A DNA stretch of 64,000 nt from Sediminibacterium sp. KACHI17 (GCF_040362915.1 NZ_AP029612.1:2604001-2668000), one strand, 5' to 3'; counted from the stretch's first letter, positions 37,814 to 46,339 are shown. Numbers and translations are program-made. Notes: a model not told the origin generated them from the sequence alone.

Positions 37814-38215
37814 ATGCCCTTAAAAAAAATCTCCAAGCAGATCATGATCATCGGCACACTGGTGATCTGGACGATCAAATTTTTGGTCCGCCCTTTTCTA
37901 CATATTGATCCTGCTTTTAAGCCACTGATCGGATTGGCGCCTAATTTGATCGGTTCTTTTTTACTTCCATTTGGCGCTTGTTGGTTTTTTCAGCGCTTTT
38001 TCAGACTCGAAAATGATCGAGATCTCAATATCACTTGCTGCTTTGGATTATTACTGGTAGTCATTAATGAATACCTGCAACTGATTCCTGTTTTTGGAAG
38101 AACATTCGACTATCTGGATATATTATCCTCTGTAATCGGAGTGTTCTTCGGACATCTTTCATTTCGCAGATTGATGGTCCGATATGCAGTGATTCCTCAA
38201 AAAACCACAACTTAA
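37814..38215 (+). CDS. VanZ-like small membrane protein
   Basis: A 133-residue protein from ATG 37814 (GGA just upstream); the frame extends to 37766 but that part overlaps the terminator hairpin. Four hydrophobic segments are visible. The second half (INEYLQLIPVFGRTFDYLD followed by ILSSVIGVFFG) has the VanZ-like arrangement of an E-x-L-Q helix, an Arg/Asp-containing turn and a D-x-x-x-x-x-x-G helix. VanZ itself gives low-level teicoplanin resistance by an unknown mechanism, but most family members have no assigned role. Its last 4 bp overlap the end of the convergent SPFH gene. Confidence 0.65.
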   Translation: MPLKKISKQIMIIGTLVIWTIKFLVRPFLHIDPAFKPLIGLAPNLIGSFLLPFGACWFFQRFFRLENDRDLNITCCFGLLLVVINEYLQLIPVFGRTFDYLDILSSVIGVFFGHLSFRRLMVRYAVIPQKTTT

Positions 38216-39129
38216 TTTTTTTGATCTTTCGTATCCAGTATCACAGGTGTATTTCCTTTACCCATTACGATCACTTTTGAATTTGGTGATGTGACCAGTC
38301 CTTTCAACACCTGAATTTGTTCATACTGCAATTGCTTATCGGTCAATCCACTACTCATGATACGCTGATAATCCGCAATACCTTGTGCTTCAACACGTTT
38401 TCTTTCAGCCTCCTGCTTTTCTTTTTGTAATACGAACTCCATTTTCTGTGCTTCCTGTTCTGCTTTGATCTTCTCTTCAATAGATGTCTTTACGTTATTG
38501 GGAAGCGTAATGTTTCGCACCAATAATTGCTCAAGAATCAGCCCTCTTTTTTTGAAATCATCTTCAATGCTTTTGAATATCCTGTTTTGGAATTGATCTC
38601 TTTTATTGGAGTATAACTCAATAGCAGTAAAGTATACAGCATTGTCTCGAATCTTTGTTCTTGTAAGTGGTCGAACGATTTTATCTTTATAATCCAATCC
38701 GGTTTCTTTTACGATCCTCGGTGCTTCTTGCCCGATCACACGATATAATACTGTAAGATCAATGATCACTTCCAATCCATCGGCTGTTAATACGCGAATC
38801 GCATCATCTCCTGCCTGTTCTCCTTCATCATGAACACCACTCATGGTATAGTTCTGAGTTTTGATATCAACGGTTTTCACGTCTACCAATGGGTTCACCA
38901 TATTTAAACCACTGGTAAGAATATCATCTGACACCTTACCGAATAAACTCTTCACACCAATTTGACCTGCATCAATTTGTTTGATACAGGAAGTAAGAAA
39001 TCCAACGATGATAATGATCAATGCTAATATTCTAATACCTGTTGCAAGTTTACGCAACTCTTCTCTTTCTTGGTTTTTGAGGACGATACCTATAACAAGT
39101 GTGATCACCCCTAAAATAATCGCTATCAT
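38212..39129 (-). CDS. SPFH/Band 7 (prohibitin-like) membrane protein
   Basis: A 305-residue protein with two N-terminal hydrophobic segments (IAIILGVITLVIGIVL; ILALIIIIVGFLTSC), then the SPFH domain (residues ~50-220: VDAGQIG-like IDAGQIGVKSLFGKV, GLNMVNPLVDVKTVDIKTQ, LTVLYRV) and a Glu/Gln/Lys-rich coiled coil (~215-260: EEKIKAEQEAQKMEFVLQKE). This is the prohibitin arrangement. Such proteins form large rings or vaults in the inner membrane and, with FtsH-type proteases (HflKC) or alone, organise membrane proteins. The Cys in FLTSC lies in the second membrane segment and could be mistaken for a lipobox; I consider that unlikely. It ends overlapping the VanZ-like gene by 4 bp. Confidence 0.9.
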   Translation of the reverse strand: MIAIILGVITLVIGIVLKNQEREELRKLATGIRILALIIIIVGFLTSCIKQIDAGQIGVKSLFGKVSDDILTSGLNMVNPLVDVKTVDIKTQNYTMSGVHDEGEQAGDDAIRVLTADGLEVIIDLTVLYRVIGQEAPRIVKETGLDYKDKIVRPLTRTKIRDNAVYFTAIELYSNKRDQFQNRIFKSIEDDFKKRGLILEQLLVRNITLPNNVKTSIEEKIKAEQEAQKMEFVLQKEKQEAERKRVEAQGIADYQRIMSSGLTDKQLQYEQIQVLKGLVTSPNSKVIVMGKGNTPVILDTKDQKN

Positions 39130-39177
39130 TTTTTATTGATTTTATTGTTAGTCGGAAGTCTGTATAAAATATTACAC

Positions 39178-39600
39178 TTAACTGCTATGATCTGATATGA
39201 TCACCCATTCACCTTTGATCTTTCTGAATATTAATGTGTAATGTCCGTTTAGATCCCCAATACTTCTTTTTAACATCCATTTGCCCAATACAAAATAGTA
39301 CCCTTCACCCTGCGGCTTTACTTGCAGGATCTGAAACTGCAGTTTTCCCATTGCAGTGGTATCCGGGTAATTCTTCTTGTAATTATTCAATGTGGTTTGA
39401 TAACCATATGTCACACCATTCTTCCCTATGAACATCAGGCTATCATTTTCCCAATAACCATGCATAAAGGATTGGATGTCTCCACGGTTCCAGTCTTGTG
39501 TCTGGCGGTTTAAAATGCTACGAATGATCTGCTCATCTTTATTTTGTGCATATGAGCTGATACACTGAAAAAGGAGTAGATAAAAAAATAGCTTTCTCAT
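39178..39600 (-). CDS. Exported SnoaL/DUF4440-like protein
   Basis: A 140-residue protein with a signal peptide (KLFFYLLLFQCISSYAQ). The mature part fits the NTF2/SnoaL-like DUF4440 fold: an N-terminal helix (DEQIIRSILNRQTQDWNRGD), then IQSFMHGYWENDSLMFIGKNG, YQTTLNNYKKNYPD and a terminal strand pair (GHYTLIFRKIKGEWVIISDHSS). Members of this fold bind small ligands or act as small enzymes; no catalytic residues can be assigned with confidence. It starts 29 bp after the mnmD stop on the same strand, with a perfect hairpin in the gap, so it may be co-transcribed with mnmD. Role unknown. Confidence 0.8.
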   Translation of the reverse strand: MRKLFFYLLLFQCISSYAQNKDEQIIRSILNRQTQDWNRGDIQSFMHGYWENDSLMFIGKNGVTYGYQTTLNNYKKNYPDTTAMGKLQFQILQVKPQGEGYYFVLGKWMLKRSIGDLNGHYTLIFRKIKGEWVIISDHSS

Positions 39601-39605
39601 GCAGA

Positions 39606-39632
39606 TAATTTTCAGAAAGCTACTGAAAATTA
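39606..39632 (-). promoter_or_regulatory. Perfect intercistronic hairpin spanning the mnmD stop codon
   Basis: A perfect 10-bp stem, TAATTTTCAG (39606-39615) with CTGAAAATTA (39623-39632), around a 7-base loop. Its outer end contains the mnmD TAA, and it sits 5 bases before the ATG of the next gene. No T-run follows, so it is more likely a translation- or stability-affecting element than a terminator. The function is inferred. Confidence 0.6.
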
Positions 39633-40298
39633 CTGGTCTCTGAAAGCGCGTACCATTTCTCTTTTTCCCGGTGGTCCTTGTAATTTGGTGACCCTAAAAC
39701 CTGCTGTTTGCATTGCTCTTCTCACAACACCTTTACTACAATAGGTGATCAGTATTCCTTCAGGTGCTAACATTTGGTATAACTTTTCAAAGACCTCAAC
39801 AGTCCATAATTCGGGCTGAGCTGTAGGTGCAAATGCATCGTAATAGATAATGTCGAATTTTTTCTTTGTTGTAAAACTGTCTAGCGAGGTATTGTGTTTG
39901 TATAATTCAAAATTCGGATGAACAGGTACCGGAATATCCCATGATGCTTGGTGTATCTGTAAAAAAAGTGAGTCTTGTTGAAGAATGTGTCCATAGTTCA
40001 GTAAAGCTGCTTCTTCTGTAGTCAGCGGAAATGCTTCAATACTGTGATAGCGGATCTGTATATTTTTTTCTGTTGAAAAGCTTGCAGTGAGTAAAGCATT
40101 GAGTCCGGTGCCGAATCCCATTTCTAGAATATGGTATTCCGATCGGTTTTTTAGTTGATGCAAGTATGCAATGCCAGCATCAATGAACACATGACGACTT
40201 TCTTGCAAAGCCCCGTGTTTGCTGTGGTAGGTCACATTCATATCATGGACCTGAACCGTATGAGAGCCGTCAGCGGTCAGTTGCACTTGCCTATTCAT
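39630..40298 (-). CDS. mnmD: tRNA (mnm5s2U34) methyltransferase, MnmD-type
   Basis: A 222-residue SAM-dependent methyltransferase corresponding to the methylase half of E. coli MnmC (DUF752), without the FAD oxidase half. It carries the diagnostic GFGTGLNALL SAM loop, the YDAFAPTAQPELWT motif and the C-terminal TYCSKGVVRRAMQTAGF and PPGKREM blocks. Stand-alone MnmD proteins methylate nm5s2U to mnm5s2U at the wobble position of tRNAs for Lys, Glu and Gln. The N-terminal SRHVFIDAG block is typical as well. The gene lies head-to-head with an AlkA-like glycosylase gene, ~107 bp apart, and leads into a SnoaL-like gene. Confidence 0.93.
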   Translation of the reverse strand: MNRQVQLTADGSHTVQVHDMNVTYHSKHGALQESRHVFIDAGIAYLHQLKNRSEYHILEMGFGTGLNALLTASFSTEKNIQIRYHSIEAFPLTTEEAALLNYGHILQQDSLFLQIHQASWDIPVPVHPNFELYKHNTSLDSFTTKKKFDIIYYDAFAPTAQPELWTVEVFEKLYQMLAPEGILITYCSKGVVRRAMQTAGFRVTKLQGPPGKREMVRAFRDQ

Positions 40299-40404
40299 AG
40301 AATTGAGTTATTGATGCGGATAATAGAATACTATCGTCTTAACCAAGTTGAAATTGTTTGCAAGGTAAGTTTTCGGGATGAATCTGATTGTCTAACTTGG
40401 TTGT

Positions 40405-41004
40405 ATGGAATACCTGAAACACCTAAAGAAAGATCCGAAATTTGCAACCATTTTAGACGGCACTGTTCATGAACTCAAGCTGCATAAGAATATCCCTTTA
40501 CGCTTAATGGCAAGTATCATGAGTCAACAATTGAGTACCAAAGTAGCCAAAGTCATCTTTCATAGATTCTTGGGATTGTATAATGGCAAGGAGCCTAAAC
40601 CTGAGCAGGTATTGGATACACCATTTGAAACATTACGTGGCATCGGATTGAGCAATGCCAAAGTGAGTTATGTACAAAATGTTGCCAGATTCTGTATAGA
40701 GCATAAGATCACCGACAAAAAATTGCTACAGATGGATAATGAGGATATCATTGAAATGCTCACGAGTATCAAAGGTGTTGGTAAGTGGACGGTAGAGATG
40801 TTGCTTATGTTTACCCTGGGTCGCGAAGATGTTTTTGCAGTGGATGATCTGGGTATCCAACAGGCAATGTGTAAACTATATAAGATCAGTTCTACAGATA
40901 AAAAGAAAATGAAAACAAAGATGCTCAAGATATCTGCGGCATGGAGTCCTTATAGAACCTATGCCTGTCTCCATCTTTGGAATTGGAAAGACGGGGGACA
41001 GTAA
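40405..41004 (+). CDS. DNA-3-methyladenine glycosylase II-like (HhH-GPD) base-excision enzyme
   Basis: A 199-residue HhH-GPD glycosylase that removes alkylated bases in base-excision repair. The N-terminal part (PLRLMASIMSQQLSTKVAKVI) is the usual substrate-pocket helix pair. The helix-hairpin-helix is LTSIKGVGKWTVEMLL, and the catalytic Asp follows in DVFAVDDLGIQQA. The C-terminal WSPYRTYACLHLWNW is typical of AlkA/Mag relatives. It lacks the N-terminal beta domain of E. coli AlkA (282 aa) and so corresponds to the compact Mag/AlkA2-type core. It stands alone on the plus strand, divergent from mnmD and convergent with the PEP carboxylase gene. Confidence 0.93.
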   Translation: MEYLKHLKKDPKFATILDGTVHELKLHKNIPLRLMASIMSQQLSTKVAKVIFHRFLGLYNGKEPKPEQVLDTPFETLRGIGLSNAKVSYVQNVARFCIEHKITDKKLLQMDNEDIIEMLTSIKGVGKWTVEMLLMFTLGREDVFAVDDLGIQQAMCKLYKISSTDKKKMKTKMLKISAAWSPYRTYACLHLWNWKDGGQ

Positions 41005-41070
41005 TGAATCATGAATCTCCAATGTCCAACTTCGAAATGGAAAATTCAATGTTGCTGATGGATCATTTCT
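41005..41070. repeat. Short intergenic element between two convergent stop codons
   Basis: This 66-bp gap begins directly after the glycosylase TAA and ends at the PEP carboxylase TAG. It has an internally repetitive, mirror-like composition: CCAATGTCCAA, CGAAATGG, TTCAATGTTG. It looks like a degenerate member of the short interspersed repeats seen at other gene ends here. I could not define clear arms. Confidence 0.3.
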
Positions 41071-43653
41071 CTAGGCTGAATTCCGGCCGGCATTAATGAT
41101 TCCGAACATACTGCGTGTGATGAGTTTTTCATACACTTCTTTTTCCGGACCATCACTCACATGATTTCTGATTTGATATAGTGCATATTGTTGTATGGTG
41201 AGCAGCGGCAGTACAATTTTGTCGCGCATTTGGATAGATGCCCGCCCCGGTTGATCATCATCCATTAACTGAGCTGCTTCTGCCAATTCAAGAACCATAT
41301 TACACGTAAGATTGAATTCATCTTTCACAAGTTTCCAAACCGTTCCGAATTCAGGATCTTCTTTAATGTATTGGGTTAATGGAAAAAAAGATTTGAGCAT
41401 GCTCATCATGCTATTGTCGATTAAAGTGCGGAAGAATAATACATTTCTAAACATCGCTTTTACATCTTCCCACAATCCTTTTTCCTTCATGGTTTTCAAT
41501 GCGGTGCCTACACCAAAAAAACCGGGTACATTTTGTTTCAGTTGACTCCAACTGCCAACAAATGGGATCGCACGTAGGTCTTCAAAACGTAAAGCACCTC
41601 CGGTACCTCGTTTAGCAGGCCTGCTTGCTATATTACTTTTACTATAATAGTTCAGGGGACTGAACTGTTGCAGGTACGCTAGAAATAATGGATGTGTTTT
41701 GAATTGTTGATACGTAGCATGGCTAATACTTCCCAGCTCCTCCATCAGGTAACGGTCATGTTGTGATAATTGAATTCTAGCATCTGCAAACAATTCATTA
41801 CTGATACCGGCACTCATCAGCTGTTCGAGATTATACTGAGAAGACTGAATGGTTCCAAAGTTTGAAGTAATGGTTTGTCCTTGAATGGTGAGTTGGATCT
41901 CTTCATTTTCAATATTGGAGCCCATGGAAGCATAGAACTTATGTGTTTTACCTCCTCCACGTGAGGGTGGTCCGCCTCTGCCATCAAAAAATTTTGCCTT
42001 GATATTGTATTTTCTGGAAATAGCTGTCAGATTTTCTTTGGCAGTATAGATACTCCAGTTCGCTTGAAGATATCCGCCATCTTTAGTTCCATCACTAAAA
42101 CCAAGCATGATGGTCTGCTGCATTTTTCTTCTCTTCAAGTGATCTGCATAAGTAGGTAATTGGTATAATTCGTCCATTGTCTTTTCCGCATGAGCGAGAT
42201 CGTCAATGGTTTCAAAAAGAGGAACAATATCCACTTGCAGGTTATCTTCCTTCCAGCCACATAACCTGAATAATGCATACACTTCCATTACATTCAAACT
42301 ACCCTGACAGTTACTGATCACATAACGGTTACAACCTGCTTCTCCATTGCGTTGCTGAATATTTTGAATAGCATAAATGCTTTCCAGTGTGTCTCTGGTG
42401 ATCGAATCAAACCATGCGGGGTTCAATTCGCCCTTAAGGGAACAAAGTACCGAGATCTTTTCTGAGGGAGACATTGTTTGATAATGATCGGGCAATAATC
42501 CTTTACCCTCTGTTTTTACAAGGCTTTCATGAATTGTTTGAATCACCTGTGTATGGATACGACTATCCTGTCTGATATCGATCGTGGCGAAATGAGTTCC
42601 GAAAATTTTTACTTTATGGATCAGACTATTCAGTCTTTGTAAAAAAAGGGAATGATGTTTCTCTTTCACCAACTGTTGAATGGTCAGTAGTTTTTGAAGT
42701 AGCTGTGAAGCATGTACAGGCTCTGATTCTGTTGGGCGAAAAACATTTTCATACAAGATTGCTTCGAGTTCTTGAAGCAGTACGTCTACATCAGAGAAAG
42801 TCAGTCGTCTTTTTAGTTTTCGTATATCGCGGTAATAACAAACAATGATTGAGCTGCGTAATGCCTCGGCTACTTTGATCGTTGTTGATGCATTTACAAA
42901 AGGGTTACCATCACGATCACCTCCGGGCCAAAAGCCTAATTCGATAAAAGGATTCTCACCATCATAGGCATGATCGAAGATATCCCGTTCTATAAAATTG
43001 TAAATATTGCCGATGGAGTGGTATAAAATATTCTCGAGATACCACATCAGGTTTAATGCTTCATCATAAGGTGTCGGTTGCTTCTTGTTGAAAAATGGAG
43101 TGATCCCAAGCTGTTGGATATATTCATTGATGGTATGAAAGTCATTTTTGGCGATCGCTTCACTCATGTCATGAATGATCCCTAATACACTACCCGGATA
43201 AAACTGTGTTGGGTGTGCAGTTAAAACCACTCTCACCCTGAACTTCTTCAACTTATTTTTTAATGCCTGCGTTTTGCCTGCAAAGACCGCTTCATTGTAT
43301 AAAGATTTTAAGCTGCCGGGGCCTTCTATATTATTCACGTTTGCAAAAGCAGCATCTTCGATGGCATCAAACAATACTACTTGTCGCTCGATGTATTGAA
43401 CAAACTTGAATAAGCGGTCAATTTTCTCTTTTTCATCATGGACTTGTGTATGCTGATGAAAAAAATCATTGATGATCTGAACCGGATCCTTTCCAGACTT
43501 ATAATCATCCTCACAGGTTTGCGAAAGAATCGGTAATAAAGCGCCTACATTGGCGATACCGGAAAAAGGTAAAGCCGCAAAAAGGCTGTTATAAATGGTA
43601 TATTTATCCGTTACGTTACGCCTGAATTGTTGGATATAATGACGGGAAGACAT
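41071..43653 (-). CDS. ppc: Phosphoenolpyruvate carboxylase
   Basis: An 860-residue PEP carboxylase that makes oxaloacetate from PEP and bicarbonate, refilling the TCA cycle. Conserved sites are all present: VLTAHPTQ with the catalytic His, LGFSDGTKDGGYLQANW, FFDGRGGPPSRGGG, RPAKRGTGG and LRAIPFVGSW. The family's C-terminal block ends in a variant form (MFGIINAGRNSA) of the usual MQNTG ending. It is slightly shorter than E. coli Ppc (883). It is monocistronic, starting 165 bp from the divergent ECF sigma gene, with no clear consensus promoter. The catalytic assignment is secure; whether allosteric sites for aspartate or acetyl-CoA are kept cannot be judged. Confidence 0.96.
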   Translation of the reverse strand: MSSRHYIQQFRRNVTDKYTIYNSLFAALPFSGIANVGALLPILSQTCEDDYKSGKDPVQIINDFFHQHTQVHDEKEKIDRLFKFVQYIERQVVLFDAIEDAAFANVNNIEGPGSLKSLYNEAVFAGKTQALKNKLKKFRVRVVLTAHPTQFYPGSVLGIIHDMSEAIAKNDFHTINEYIQQLGITPFFNKKQPTPYDEALNLMWYLENILYHSIGNIYNFIERDIFDHAYDGENPFIELGFWPGGDRDGNPFVNASTTIKVAEALRSSIIVCYYRDIRKLKRRLTFSDVDVLLQELEAILYENVFRPTESEPVHASQLLQKLLTIQQLVKEKHHSLFLQRLNSLIHKVKIFGTHFATIDIRQDSRIHTQVIQTIHESLVKTEGKGLLPDHYQTMSPSEKISVLCSLKGELNPAWFDSITRDTLESIYAIQNIQQRNGEAGCNRYVISNCQGSLNVMEVYALFRLCGWKEDNLQVDIVPLFETIDDLAHAEKTMDELYQLPTYADHLKRRKMQQTIMLGFSDGTKDGGYLQANWSIYTAKENLTAISRKYNIKAKFFDGRGGPPSRGGGKTHKFYASMGSNIENEEIQLTIQGQTITSNFGTIQSSQYNLEQLMSAGISNELFADARIQLSQHDRYLMEELGSISHATYQQFKTHPLFLAYLQQFSPLNYYSKSNIASRPAKRGTGGALRFEDLRAIPFVGSWSQLKQNVPGFFGVGTALKTMKEKGLWEDVKAMFRNVLFFRTLIDNSMMSMLKSFFPLTQYIKEDPEFGTVWKLVKDEFNLTCNMVLELAEAAQLMDDDQPGRASIQMRDKIVLPLLTIQQYALYQIRNHVSDGPEKEVYEKLITRSMFGIINAGRNSA

Positions 43654-43818
43654 ACCCTAATATACATTTTTCTACTAAAAACTAACAGATTTCAGTTAAT
43701 AAACTAATGATTTTTAGATGATTATGAAACAAATGTTAGTTAATGCGCGGATTAAACTTTCCTATAAAACAGTGGTCTAAAATCTAGGAGCGATTATATT
43801 AGCGAAAAAAGGTCCTGC

Positions 43819-44364
43819 ATGCAATCAGACGATTTGGTATTACTGCAACAGTTTCGGGAACCGGCTACAAAGGAGCAGGCATTTACAGGCATCCTGAAAA
43901 AATATCAGGAGAAACTGTATTGGCATATCCGAAGACTAGTGGTTGATCATGAAGATGCTAATGATGTACTGCAGAATATGTTCATCAAGGTATGGAAGGG
44001 GTTGGAGAATTTTAGAGAAGACAGCAGATTGTATACCTGGCTTTACCGAATAGCCACCAATGAGAGTTTGAGTTTTATTGAGCAACAAAAAAGAAAAGCA
44101 TCCGTGAGTTTAGACGAAGTAGGGGATGTATTGAGTAACAAAGTAAAAGCAGATACTAATTTTGATGCCAATAAATTGGAGTGGAAGCTTCAACTCGCTA
44201 TTCAGCAATTACCGGAAAAGCAGCGTGCTGTTTTCAATCTTCGATACTATGATGAAATGCCTTATGAAGAAATGAGCCGGATTTTGGATACCAGTGAGGG
44301 TGCTTTAAAGGCTAGCTATCATCATGCAGCCAAAAAAATCGAAGCCTTTATCTTGGAAAATTAA
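43819..44364 (+). CDS. ECF-type RNA polymerase sigma factor
   Basis: A 181-residue sigma-70 family protein of the extracytoplasmic-function group. Region 2 (residues ~25-90) reads YWHIRRLVVDHEDANDVLQNMFIKVWKGLENFREDSRLYTWLYRIATNE. Region 4 (~125-178) has LPEKQRAVFNLRYYDEMPYEEMSRIL followed by EGALKASYHHAAKKIE. Regions 1 and 3 are absent, as expected. It is the first gene of a three-gene plus-strand unit: 30 bp to the membrane protein and then 2 bp to the periplasmic Spy-like protein. That layout is the sigma/anti-sigma/sensor arrangement. It is likely autoregulated, though I found no clear promoter in the 165 bp before it. Confidence 0.95.
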   Translation: MQSDDLVLLQQFREPATKEQAFTGILKKYQEKLYWHIRRLVVDHEDANDVLQNMFIKVWKGLENFREDSRLYTWLYRIATNESLSFIEQQKRKASVSLDEVGDVLSNKVKADTNFDANKLEWKLQLAIQQLPEKQRAVFNLRYYDEMPYEEMSRILDTSEGALKASYHHAAKKIEAFILEN

Positions 44365-44394
44365 ACTTAAGCATACAGCAACTATCTAAAGAAC

Positions 44395-45132
44395 ATGCAA
44401 AATAGAAATGAAATAACCGTTGAATTGGCAGCCATATTAACAGCAGATGTTGTTTGGCCTGTAGCAGTTCCCTATCGGGTTCCTGCCGGTTATTTCAATG
44501 AACTGTCAGACATTATCCTGGATCGTGTGCGGACTAATTTGCCCGGTAAGTCCAATGTATATACTTTACCAGACAACTATTTTGATCAATTACCTGCGCA
44601 TGTATTACAAGCAATAAGACATGCGGAAGTCAGTGATGAGTTACAGGAAGTAGCGCCATTCTTAAGTACGATCCCTAAAAAAGATCCTTATTATGTGCAT
44701 GAGCTACCGGCATTAGATGTACAAACGATCATTCAAGGACAGCAGAAAGATTCCGGTAAGATCGTTGCGATGGCTGCTCCAAAAAAACATTTATGGATGC
44801 GTTATGCTGCTGCGGCTATCATGACCGGAGTATTGATCACTGCAGCTTTTATATACAACGGAAGTAAAGATGTGGCAGTATCCAATGTGGGTAGCTATGC
44901 TCAAATTGATGTTTCTAATGAAATATCAAAATTGAGTGAAGATGAGTTGAATAGTTATCTGACCAGTGCTGAGAAGCTGGTGACCGTTACTGCCGATAGA
45001 GAATCTTTACTGATCGAAGAATTACCTGATGTGAACGATCATCTGGATTATATGTCTGATGATGAACTAAATCAATACTTAAAAGAATCTACTGAATCGG
45101 CTTCAACCGAAACCGTAGATATAAATAGCTGA
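44395..45132 (+). CDS. Single-pass membrane protein, probable anti-sigma factor
   Basis: A 245-residue protein with one membrane segment at residues ~137-154 (AAAAIMTGVLITAAFIY), giving a cytoplasmic N-terminal domain and a periplasmic C-terminal part. I see no zinc-finger HxxxCxxC. The cytoplasmic side has two similar blocks, VPAGYFNELSDIILDRVR (residues ~25-42) and LPDNYFDQLPAHVLQAIR (~58-75). The periplasmic side has two acidic blocks, LSEDELNSYL (~180-189) and MSDDELNQYL (~220-229). Position after an ECF sigma gene and before a Spy-like gene points to an anti-sigma factor. Its family was not recognised from sequence, so the role rests on topology and context. Confidence 0.7.
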   Translation: MQNRNEITVELAAILTADVVWPVAVPYRVPAGYFNELSDIILDRVRTNLPGKSNVYTLPDNYFDQLPAHVLQAIRHAEVSDELQEVAPFLSTIPKKDPYYVHELPALDVQTIIQGQQKDSGKIVAMAAPKKHLWMRYAAAAIMTGVLITAAFIYNGSKDVAVSNVGSYAQIDVSNEISKLSEDELNSYLTSAEKLVTVTADRESLLIEELPDVNDHLDYMSDDELNQYLKESTESASTETVDINS

Positions 45133-45134
45133 TC

Positions 45135-45572
45135 ATGAAAACAAGAATACTTTTTACCCTTTCTTTTGTATTGCTCCTTACAGCGTTTATGCATATTGAG
45201 GCACAGCCTCCCGGTGAAAGAATGCGCGGACCTCGTGAAAATATAGAGGTACTGAAAGTGGCTTATTTCACGAAACACCTTTCTTTGACCACTGAGGAAG
45301 CCGAAAAATTCTGGCCTTTGTATAATAGTTATACCGATGAGATACGTAAGGCCCGACAGGAGAGTAAAGAAGATATCCTCGCTTTTGAAGAAGCGGCATT
45401 AAATATTCGCAAGCGTTATCGCGTAGACTTGAAAAAGATATTGGTATCAGATGAAAGGGTGAACAAAGCCCTGCTTGCCGAGCGTGAGTTCATGAACGTT
45501 GTTCGCAGAGAACTTCAGGATCGTATGGAAATGCGCCGTAAAGCAAGAGAAAAGAAAGACGACGGGCAATAA
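45135..45572 (+). CDS. Spy/CpxP-like periplasmic protein, putative sensor of the ECF sigma operon
   Basis: A 145-residue protein with a signal peptide (LFTLSFVLLLTAFMHIEAQ). The mature part is highly charged and helical. LSLTTEEAEKFWPLYNSYTDEI resembles the LTxxQ-type helix of Spy/CpxP periplasmic stress proteins. A second helix pair (RRELQDRMEMRRKAREKK) is very basic. Proteins of this type downstream of ECF sigma genes in Bacteroidota are often labelled sensor of ECF-type sigma factor. It starts 2 bp after the membrane protein stop, so translation is probably coupled. Its basic helices could contact the acidic periplasmic repeats of the membrane protein; this is inference. It converges with the metallo-hydrolase gene, leaving 5 bp. 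Confidence 0.8.
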   Translation: MKTRILFTLSFVLLLTAFMHIEAQPPGERMRGPRENIEVLKVAYFTKHLSLTTEEAEKFWPLYNSYTDEIRKARQESKEDILAFEEAALNIRKRYRVDLKKILVSDERVNKALLAEREFMNVVRRELQDRMEMRRKAREKKDDGQ

Positions 45573-45577
45573 TAATT

Positions 45578-46330
45578 CTATTTCAGAGGGCCCCATACCG
45601 GGGATTGTATGTCGTGGTAGAATAAAAAGGTCCAGCCTTTTTCCTGACCTTCTTCCCACCACTGTTTTCTAAGTTCCATACATTTTTTTCCGTCATAGTC
45701 GTATTTCGCAACGAATCTGCTTTTCATTTGCTGTAGTTGAGGAGCGTCGTCACCGCCAAAGAAAATGGTTTGTCCATTTTCTTCGATCCAAAATACCTGA
45801 TGATATTTACTATGTGCACCGGTGAGTTGATAACGGATATAGCCGTCGATCACTCCTTCATCTTGTGTTAACCATTCAACGCGACTAAACTCTTCCAATA
45901 GTTTAAAATCTTCGGGTATATAGGATGCAGAACCGATTCCTAGTGCAAATTCCATTTCTCTTTGTTGCACATAATAAGTAGCATAAGGAAAAGCAATGAA
46001 TCTATCTTGACCATTATTGCTATCGATTGTTACGCCTCCAGCATGGTCTTTGTGCAAGTGACTCATCAATACTTTAGTAACCTGAGAGGGGTTGATGCCT
46101 GCACGTTGTAGGTTGTTATACAGTTGTGGCGTGCCGTCTGTTTCATTATAACCAAGACCGCTATCCAGCAGTATTACATCTTTTTCAGTGATAACAACAA
46201 AAGGTTGTATTTCTACCAGTAAGCTACCGATAGGCCTGTTATTCAGTTCTTCTTTTTCTGTATCGAATGGAACAAAAATTTTTGTTTTATCGATGGTAAA
46301 GCTTCCCTCGGAAAGTGGAATGATCTGCAT
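45578..46330 (-). CDS. Metallo-beta-lactamase-fold hydrolase
   Basis: A 250-residue MBL-fold enzyme from ATG 46330 (the frame opens at a GTG six bases earlier). The zinc motif is HLHKDHAGG (HxHxDH), followed by a His in TGAHSKYHQ and an Asp in FFGGDDAPQ; the last conserved His is in FLFYHD. The leading ILLDSGLGY strand is typical. No signal peptide, so it is cytoplasmic. It starts 9 bp after the rodA stop and ends the shape-gene operon. The motif is shared by lactonases, glyoxalase II, RNases and others; the overall pattern fits quorum-lactonase-like or general MBL hydrolases best, but the substrate cannot be read from sequence. Confidence 0.85.
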   Translation of the reverse strand: MQIIPLSEGSFTIDKTKIFVPFDTEKEELNNRPIGSLLVEIQPFVVITEKDVILLDSGLGYNETDGTPQLYNNLQRAGINPSQVTKVLMSHLHKDHAGGVTIDSNNGQDRFIAFPYATYYVQQREMEFALGIGSASYIPEDFKLLEEFSRVEWLTQDEGVIDGYIRYQLTGAHSKYHQVFWIEENGQTIFFGGDDAPQLQQMKSRFVAKYDYDGKKCMELRKQWWEEGQEKGWTFLFYHDIQSPVWGPLK

Positions 46331-46339
46331 ACGCACTGT

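Noticed and set aside
38980..39000. SPFH protein as a lipoprotein (FLTSC)
   Set aside because: The Cys follows the second hydrophobic segment, ~47 residues in, too far for a signal-peptidase II leader; prohibitin-type topology explains it better.
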